A stretch of 64,000 nucleotides of DNA. Source: Protea cynaroides. Its lineage: Eukaryota; Streptophyta; Magnoliopsida; Proteales; Proteaceae. Below the pieces are notes generated by a model that saw only the letters and a program-made list of their open reading frames with translations, was not told where the DNA came from and did not search any database. Numbering within the stretch: position 1 is the stretch's first letter; the number at the start of each line of letters is the position of its first letter. Both the position numbers and the translations under genes were made by a program. This document shows positions 57,451 through 64,000 of the stretch, one piece after another. The stretch spans positions 13,640,269-13,704,268 of the forward strand of contig CM053267.1 of the NCBI GenBank assembly GCA_028583415.1, in the 5' to 3' direction.

Positions 57451-58510
57451 TGCGTGTCCTCGTGCTCTCCCCCGCTTGGCTTTCTAGTGGGCTATTAATT
57501 AATATTTAATTTCATGAACTTTTTTGGAATTTTTTTTTATTTAATCTGTATCACATTATCTCTGTAATTATTTTTCGATACACTAGGGTTATGGTAGTAA
57601 TTTTATACATACCCCATAGTTTATTGTGTGATATTGTATTGTGGAGTAATTGATGCGTTCTTACCATAAATAAGTCACCAAAAATAAGTGAGAATTTTTT
57701 GTTACATTTACTTGGCTGTGTAACCACATTGGGAATGTGGCATTGAGCTAACACATGGCATGCTGGTTAGCATCCCAATGGGATCTTATCCATTCCCAAT
57801 TTGGTTCAACCCATTAGGATATGAGAGGGGCTTTGAGAACCCTTAGATTGTGGAGAGGAAAATGTCATGGTGGCCAACAAAGGAACAGGTTGTTACTGTG
57901 GTGGGAATGACTGACTGCGAATGGGCTAAAATCACATGGAGTTCTTGTGACAATGAGACTTAAGGTAACATGATCTTCCCCTCTATAGGATGTTCCCCAT
58001 CCATTTTCTTTAACAATGGTATTAGAGTTGCTGTCGGGCCTGCGGCATGTGGGAGCCTGCAGCCACAGGCTCCTACTCGTGAAGGCTTGTAGCTGCCTCG
58101 GTGCGGTGGGTGGCCGTGCCTGCTTACTTCCACGTGGCCGACACTGCTTCCTGCATGCGTGCGCACTGGCGGGGCTGCTGCCTCTGTGTGTGCGTGAACT
58201 GCTACCCTCCCTGCATTTTATGCATCTCCTTGGCTACATCTCATGCTGTATGCGGACGAGACCCCTCCCGATTTTTTTATAAAATTTTTAGAACCTTTTA
58301 TGTCTGTACATATACTTAATTTTATATATTATACTTTTCTGTATACAAAAAAGAATGAAAACCTCCCATCAATAAGGGAGGTTCTAATACCATTTCCATT
58401 GTTTAGGGAAACGGACAAGGAACGTCCTATCAGTAGGGTTGATCATTTAAAAACAAATAACTAACAAGGGAGGGGAGATCATGTTATCTTAAGTCTTGTT
58501 GTCACAAGAT
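57451..58510. other. Intron sequence with no recognised gene
   Basis: A GC-rich stretch (58020-58260) gives Cys/Leu/Arg-rich frames in several phases without motifs. I see nothing else. Confidence 0.5.
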
Positions 58511-58620
58511 CATAGTTGTCAAAGCGTCGCCTAGGTGCCCGGGCACTCTTGTGATGCCTTGGGAAAATCGGGAGCCTTGGTCACCTAGGCTTGGTTTGCC
58601 TTAGCACCTTGACGACTATG
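58511..58620. mobile_element. MITE (CATAGTTGTCAAGGCG family), copy 2, hAT-like
   Basis: CATAGTTGTCAAAGCG and, reversed, CATAGTCGTCAAGGTGC ends; 110 bp. The flanks CACAAGAT and CACAAGAC suggest an 8-bp duplication with one mismatch, as for hAT elements. Confidence 0.75.
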
Positions 58621-58676
58621 CACAAGACTTCCACGTGATCTTAGCCCTTCTTTCTCTTTCTCACACACTCACAGAA

Positions 58677-58680
<4 letters not shown>

Positions 58681-58725
<45 letters not shown>
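58681..58725. repeat. (GA)n microsatellite
   Basis: An uninterrupted GAGAGA run of about 45 bp. Confidence 0.97.
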
Positions 58726-58727
<2 letters not shown>

Positions 58728-59439
58728 TATCTCCGTCATATTAATCTCTACGATTTTGGCTTCCTTAAAGGAACCAAGAATATCTCAGTCATATTAATCT
58801 CTACGATTTTGGCTTCATTAAAGGTGCGAATCACATAATTTTCTTAAAAAACATACTTTATGGGATCTTATCCCATTATGGCACGATTTTAGGTTAACTA
58901 CCTAAAATCAAGCTTTATAGGATCTTATCCCATGAAGACATGATTCTAAATGTGTGTTTGAATATTATTTAATATTCAAACACATCCTTATCTCCCTGAT
59001 AAAGATTTGAGATCAAATCTCAAAACATTGGATTTTAAACCAGTGGATATCCTCCCAAGGGTGATGGCCAAAAGAATAATATGTTGCTGTAATGGGTTGA
59101 ATAAAACCGGGGAGAGGTAGAATCCCATTGAGAGTCTACCCAGCATGTCATGTGTCAACTCAATGCCACATTCCTTATATGGTATTTACCAATACATACA
59201 TAACCAAGTAAATGTAATTAAAATATCCTAATTAAACTAGGTAATAATTACACATCAGTCCCTCTACAATACAATATCATATAATAGACTATAGGGCTTG
59301 TATAAAATTACTGTCATAAATGGTTGGAAGCTAGGCAGCACCAGATGGATCTCTTCCCTAACTGTTGTCCTCTTCAACTTACTCACTTGATAGTTGTCAA
59401 TGACCCAAAGCAAACATAAATACATAATAGCAAACAGCA
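58726..59439. other. Intron sequence with no recognised gene
   Basis: Contains an imperfect local duplication (ATTAATCTCTACGATTTTGG twice, 58740 and 58794, followed by CTTCCTTAAAGG/CTTCATTAAAGG). Nothing else is recognised. Confidence 0.5.
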
Positions 59440-60300
59440 GTCCCTTGATTTTGTGCTTGGTACCCTTGCCTCCTGGAAGGCCATGTCAGGCTTGTCGTTA
59501 ACAGTCAAAAGTTTCTCATCTTCTTTGTGGGGTGTCAGAAGAAGAAAAGGAGAGGCTAAGGGCTCGGTTGGACTTCACATTGGGGCTCTTCCCAATCAAG
59601 TATCTGGGTCTCCCCTTCATCTCCTCCAGACTCACCACTCATCACTAGTCACTACACTCCCATCCTTGATCAGATTTGAAGACAGCTCCCACTTTGGAAA
59701 GCTAGACTCTATCCCTTGGGGGTAGCGTCTGGAGTTGGTTCATCTGTTCTGTAGGGGTTCTACATTTACTGGATATGAGTGTTTGGCCTTCCCACCTCAA
59801 CTACCCAGAAAATCTGGTCTTTGATAAGTGATTTTCTGAGGGAATGACGGCAACAAATTCCTCCATACTTTAAGTTGGGCTAAAGTATGCCTTAAAAAGG
59901 AGGGGGTGGTCTAAGATTTAGAAGAGTAGAGAGGTTAATTTGATAGGCATCATCAAGATGATTTGAAAACTAGCTCTAAAAGGAGAATTATTTGGGTGGA
60001 TTGGGTGTATGCTAGACGCCTAAAAAATGACTCTCAGAGGATCGCGTTTCCCTCAAATTTCCTTTGGATGTGGAAGACTATCCTTAAACACAGCCTCAGA
60101 ATGTATGAGATTATCAAGTCAAAAATCAATGATGGCTTCTCCAGTCTCATATAGTTCGACAGTTGGTATCCCCACGGCATGCTGATCAACACATATGGAG
60201 AAGGAATCAGATTCAGATTAGCCTTGGTTGAATGGCCAAGGTTTCAGCCATCATTTGCGGGAGGAGATGGACCTCTTCCTCAATTTTTGCCACTGTTTGG
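59440..60300 (+). pseudogene. L1-type LINE fragment (RT 3' part and zf-RVT region)
   Basis: Broken frames give, in order, 'LASWKAMSGLSLN..KS' (RT), 'SIWVSPSSPPDSPL' (family: 'YLG.PL...+L'), 'HYTPILDQI', then '+LYPLGG', 'WISVFGLP', and further on 'WVDWVYARRLKNDS' and 'WMWKTILKHS', which match the region after RT in plant L1 LINEs. The 5' half, endonuclease and poly-A tail are missing. It ends at about 60300, next to copia fragment 2. Confidence 0.75.
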
Positions 60301-60334
60301 GTAGGTTAGTGCATGTATGAAAAATCTCCTCTAG

Positions 60335-63275
60335 TTAAACCCACATTCCTACTCTAAGGTGTTGAAGGATACGGATGCAGATAAATGTTTGGAAGCCATA
60401 CACTCCAAAATTGATTCCATGCATTCCAACCACGTCTTGAACCTGGTGGATCCACCTGAAGGCATCAGGCCCATAGGGTGTAAGTGGATCTGCAAGAAGA
60501 AGAGGGTTGTGGATGGGAATGTGGAGAGATTCAAGGTGTGACTGGTGGTAAAAGATACATAGCAAGAAGGGGTGGACTATGATGAGACCTTTTCACTAGT
60601 GGCAATGTTAAAATTAGAAGGGTTTTCTTCTCCAGGGGAAGAAACCAAGGTGTGCAAGCTTTTGAGATCTATCTATGGCCTCAAGCAGATTTCCAGGGCT
60701 GGAACATCCACTTTGATTATATCATCAAATCATTTGGGTTTGAACAAAATATTGATGAACCATATGTTTACAATGGAGTCAGTGGGAGTGCTATTTGTTT
60801 TTTGATATTGTATGTGGATGATATATTGCTCATTGGGAATGCTGTGGCTTGCTGATCAGTAAAGGTGTGGCTGTCCAAGATTTTCTTGATGAAATACCTT
60901 GGCGAAGCCTGCTACATCCTACTAGGCATTAAGCTTGTGAGAGATCACAGAATAGGATGTCATGCTTCTCACAATCCACTTATATTGACAAAATACTGTG
61001 ATGCAGTCATAGCTCATGGCCAGGCTGAAAGCAGCCCACAAGTTAGGCTGGTTCTTTTTAGATCAGTGTTTTTAATCAAGCCCGGCTTGTGCTTTTGTTT
61101 GAATTGTTTGGGCTAGTTTAGTTGGTGGGCATAAGTGGTTTTGTTTTAATTCACGTAATGGCCCATTAAGAGGCCTAGTTAATTAATAGTTTTAAGTTGG
61201 TGAGCACCACCATTGGGATAAGTAGGGTATAGGCTAGAGATGTAAGGTCAGTTGAAGTATTGTTAAGTCTTTTAGAGTCCCTTTTATTAGGAATTGGTCC
61301 ACGACTAGGAGATTTTTATTACCTTGACTGTTGTTTCACTTTATATTTTCCTATTTAATAGCAGTGTAAGGCTTCATGCCTCTTATGATTGAGAATAATG
61401 AATAAGAGCTTTATGCTTGTTTGCTGGAAACATTTGCTGAGAGAGTCAGTTGAGGAGAGAGATCTCCGACGGTGGGAGACCGTTAAGGCTATCGGTGGTG
61501 ATTCCATTGGTCATATCCCTCTCCTTCTAATCCTCCAATAGTTATCAAGTAAGTTTCTATTTTATTTACTTCAGATTTAACCCCTGCAATCTCCCATTGA
61601 TTCATCCATTATTATCCTTTGTTTTGCTTCCGTTGATCCTCCATGTTTTTTGGTTTCCTATCCTGTAAATCGGGTCTTGTTTTCTCCTATTATTGGGTGC
61701 TGTTATTGAGTTGAGATTCTGTTACTTTAATTGAACCCTGCTGTTGTCTAGATTAGATTTTATCTAATTCAGAGATCGGAATTAATAGGACTTCCCTGTT
61801 CACTGGAATCTAATCCCCTCCCTTATCTGTTGTTGACTTTTGTTATTGGCTAAGATCTGTTTTGCTTTAACTTGTTCCTGTGGCAGTAACAGATTAGAGT
61901 TAATCTAATACTGATTTTGATATGTCTTTGTCTTATTACCTGTCGACTTGGTCCTAATAGCATGTCAATCGAATTCTGATCTTACCTATCAGCTTGCTGT
62001 CTAATCTGATGAGGTCTGTTTCTGATTGGATTAATCGCTGAGGTGCAGTTTTCTGGTTTAAAGAAGTCCACCTCAATTAGGACTTCGTCATAACTTCCCA
62101 TCCTTCGATCTCGGATTTTAATAACTTATTATCCAATCACATTATGACATGATGACCTTTGCTGATTTGTCCCTGCCACACCATATCTTTGACTTTTCAA
62201 TTATGGTAAAAAAAAAACATTGTTTCTGATTTTCTGTAGTCCAGCAGTCCTATAACTTTTCCATATCTCCTAACCTAACCGTTGGATTGCTTTGATATTT
62301 GGATATGTTGCTTATCATCAGACTTGCTACCTCTTTTTAAAGTTTGGGTTCCATCCGACCGTTAGATCTTGTGTTATTTGCATTTTTTTTGGGGGTTCTA
62401 TCTAGATCAGTGCGGTTGTGGCTATTTGGGAGTCTCTCCCTAATCATATTGGGTAGTTTAGCATGCTGAATTCCAAAAAGGAAGCGTTCCTTTCAGGCAC
62501 GAAATCAGTGTCTAAGTTGCAGTGCTCATAGACTGCTGAGGACATTGATGCAATGAAGAGAATTCCTTATGCTTTGGCAGTAGGAAATGTCATGTATCCA
62601 TGTTTATGTACTGGGCTGGATATTTGTCATGCGGTAGGGTTTGTGAGCCATTTTCTGTCCAGCCCTGGACAATAGCATTGGACTACTGTCAAGTGTCTAC
62701 TCAAGTACTTAAGGAGGACCAAGGATTATTTCCTGGATTATGGTTCTGACCAGTTGTCAGTCATGGGTTATGCAGGCTCAGATTTCCAGACTGACAAAGA
62801 TGGCAAAAAGTCCACATTTGGGATGGTCTTTATTATTGGTGATGGAGCTACGAAAGTGCGCCAAACAGAAGTCAACGGCCGATTCCACAACAGAAGTTGA
62901 GTACATGGCCACTGAAGAAGCAACCTAGGAAGGTGTTTTGCTCAAGAAGTCTTGACTAACCTGGGAGTAGTATTTGAGCTCGTCTAGTAACCAATTACGT
63001 TATATTGTGATAACATGGGAGCTATAGCACAAGCAAATGAACCTAGATCTCATCATAACAACAAGCACATGGAATGGAAGTATCTTTTAATTTGAGAGAT
63101 TATTTAGCATGGTGATGTAAACATAGCTAAAGTTGTCTCTGCTCAGAATTTATCTAATCCCTGAGAAAGGGTTTGTCACCTTCTGTATTGAAAACCTTGT
63201 TGAGAACATGGGGGTGTAAAGTTCATGGGGAATTAGCTTTGATGTACAAGTGGGAGATTGTTGAAGTGTGTAAGG
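60335..63275 (+). mobile_element. Ty1/copia fragment 2 (RT, RNase H, start of 3' LTR), interrupted
   Basis: RT begins 'NLVDPPEGIRPIGCKWI' (about 60440-60490). It lacks a block between 'LVAMLKLEG' and 'GEETKVCKLLRSIYGLKQ' (60650-60690), where the 'MDVKTAFLNG' catalytic segment is expected. It keeps the second catalytic box 'LYVDDILLIGN' (about 60808-60840), then 'YLGEACYILLGIKLVRD'. After an interruption (60999-62447), RNase H follows (62449-62950: 'RIPYALAVGNVMY', 'YLRRTKDYFLDYG', 'MGYAGSDFQTDKD'). AAGTGGGAGAT and TGTTGAAGTGTG (63259) mark the purine tract and LTR start. It is a close relative of fragment 1. Confidence 0.88.
60999..62447 (+). mobile_element. Insert within copia fragment 2, LTR-like
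   Basis: Comparison with fragment 1 shows about 1.45 kb of extra DNA between ATTGACAAAATAC and TTGGGTAGTTTAGCATG. It contains TATATTTTCCTATTTAATAG (about 61351), an AATAA-type polyadenylation signal (61390-61405) and polypyrimidine stretches, like an LTR or promoter-containing 5' UTR. No ORF. Exact ends and target duplication are not resolved. Confidence 0.5.
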
Positions 63276-63412
63276 TTAAATTGGGCCTGGATATAATAAA
63301 CAGGACAGCCATATCTTTTGCAGTATAATTAATTTTTTAAGTTGTATCGCAACATTTGTAATCTTTAGGCTACATACTTATGAATGAGTTATGAGTTTCA
63401 TGTAGATAATGA

Positions 63413-63463
63413 CTTTTTTTTCTTTCTTTTTTTTTTTTTTTTTTTTTTTTGGGGGGGGGGGGG
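63413..63463. repeat. T-run followed by G-run near the intron 1 acceptor
   Basis: About 20 T, interrupted once, then 12 G. It lies 75 bp before the splice acceptor of exon 2. The length is likely to be imprecise in sequencing. Confidence 0.9.
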
Positions 63464-63538
63464 TTGGGTTAGAATTGTGGCCCTGTAATTTGCATTCATT
63501 TCTCCCTCACCTTCTAACACTTTTGAATCTTATTTCAG

Positions 63539-63702
63539 ATAAGATCAGACCTTCTGATGTAGGTCTTGAGCAGGAGGCACAGTTGGTACGTGGGTGGAAA
63601 GATTCTCCACATGGTACTAATGGGAAGAAAGGACGTAATGGGAGCCACTCGTACCTGCCTCCAATCAAATATCTGCATTTACATGAGTGCGATAGATTCA
63701 CT
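63539..63702 (+). CDS. PCO: Plant cysteine oxidase, coding exon 2
   Basis: Acceptor TTATTTCAG precedes 63539. With the last base of exon 1 it reads 'DKIRPSDVGLEQEAQLVRGW', a Gly/Lys/Asn-rich linker, 'SYLPPIKYLHLHECDRFT'. 164 nt, so phase returns to zero. 'I+P.DVGL' and 'YLH..EC..F' are family signatures at the start of the cupin fold. The donor is ACT/GTGAGC at 63703. The linker between them is longer than in the AtPCO1-type as I remember it, and more like AtPCO4/5. Confidence 0.95.
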
Positions 63703-63877
63703 GTGAGCTCTTGAAAATTACTGAATAGTATACTTTGTTGATAAATTGCATTTGGTTACGGTGGGGTGATTGTGCTTGATATGCTGAAAGTTGTATTGGT
63801 AATATTTATTAATATGCTTAGTTATTTTTGATTTATTTAGTTATTTATATTTCTATTCTTATTGCTATTTGTTGCAG

Positions 63878-64000
63878 ATAGGAATATTCTGCATGCCACC
63901 GTCATCTATAATACCCCTTCACAATCATCCTGGGATGACTGTGTTGAGCAAGCTTCTATATGGTTCATTATATGTGAAGTCATATGACTGGCTTGATTTA
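63878..64000 (+). CDS. PCO: Plant cysteine oxidase, coding exon 3 (continues past the window)
   Basis: Acceptor TTGTTGCAG precedes 63878. The frame 'IGIFCMPPSSIIPLHNHPGM', 'TVLSKLLYGSLYVKSYDW' is the core of the PCO/ADO-type cupin. His-Asn-His in 'PLHNHPGM' supplies two of the three iron-binding histidines; the third would lie beyond the window. 41 codons are visible with no defects, so the gene looks intact as far as seen. Confidence 0.95.
   Translation, partial: MGIFCMPPSSIIPLHNHPGMTVLSKLLYGSLYVKSYDWLDL

Larger units (their letters stand above)
54191..63538 (+). other. Intron 1 of the cysteine oxidase gene, 9348 bp, filled with transposon remains
   Basis: Donor GTAGGAAG at 54191 and acceptor TTATTTCAG ending 63538; phase 1, and joining the exons restores GAT (Asp) in frame. 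The intron holds two copia fragments and one LINE fragment, all in the gene's direction, three MITEs, a (GA)n run and a possible organellar piece. A low-complexity T/G run lies about 75 bp before the acceptor. Confidence 0.85.

Noticed and set aside
58016..58464. Cys/Leu/Arg-rich frames, possible small secreted protein
   Set aside because: Three frames are open together in a GC-rich stretch, no signal peptide pattern is convincing, and it lies inside intron 1 of another gene.

Overview
This is plant nuclear DNA, from a flowering plant with a repeat-rich genome and probably a eudicot; the species cannot be named. The evidence is one host gene with GT-AG introns, many plant-type LTR retrotransposons (Tat/Ogre-like and Tekay/Del-like Ty3-gypsy, and Ty1-copia), Mutator-, Harbinger- and hAT-like elements, and pieces of plastid genes moved into the nucleus. 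Nearly every open frame outside the host gene belongs to a transposon or is broken.

Layout. 1-5059: 3' end of a Tat-lineage gypsy element with an antisense PF04195-type ORF, split by a solo LTR (1781-4184, duplicated AGAAC). 6078-7453: a diverged TIR element. 8624-9328: an NB-ARC (NLR) pseudogene. 10524-15830: a roughly 5.3-kb Tat/Ogre-like LTR packed with tandem repeats and hairpins, followed by its primer-binding site. 16741-17480: a second related LTR piece. 17481-19138: a minus-strand gypsy gag with PBS and LTR. 19139-20168 and 29961-30740: organelle-derived mosaic (atpB, rpoB, trnS-UGA), interrupted by Tekay-like element A (20169-29960). 30747-32205: a Pack-MULE-like element carrying small-heat-shock-protein fragments. 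32353-33020: an LTR-like block. 34078-36123: two further TIR elements. 37765-51026: Tekay-like element B, with an ATTAC target duplication and three nested insertions. 51710-52428: a second copy of one of those insertions, inverted.

53000-64000 holds the only intact-looking host gene, a plant cysteine oxidase (N-degron oxygen sensor). Its first three coding exons are 54091-54190, 63539-63702 and 63878 to beyond the window. Intron 1 is 9.3 kb and is swollen by two copia fragments, a LINE fragment, MITEs (one inside another) and a possible organellar segment.

Most notable observations: (1) tandem polypurine-tract modules in the Tekay-like elements, where element B and one solo LTR start at the upstream module while element A starts at the downstream one; (2) a hairpin module repeated in Tat/Ogre-like LTRs whose stems are kept by paired base changes; (3) antisense ORFs in two unrelated gypsy lineages; (4) two MULE-like elements flanked by the same 8-bp TTTTTTTA duplication.
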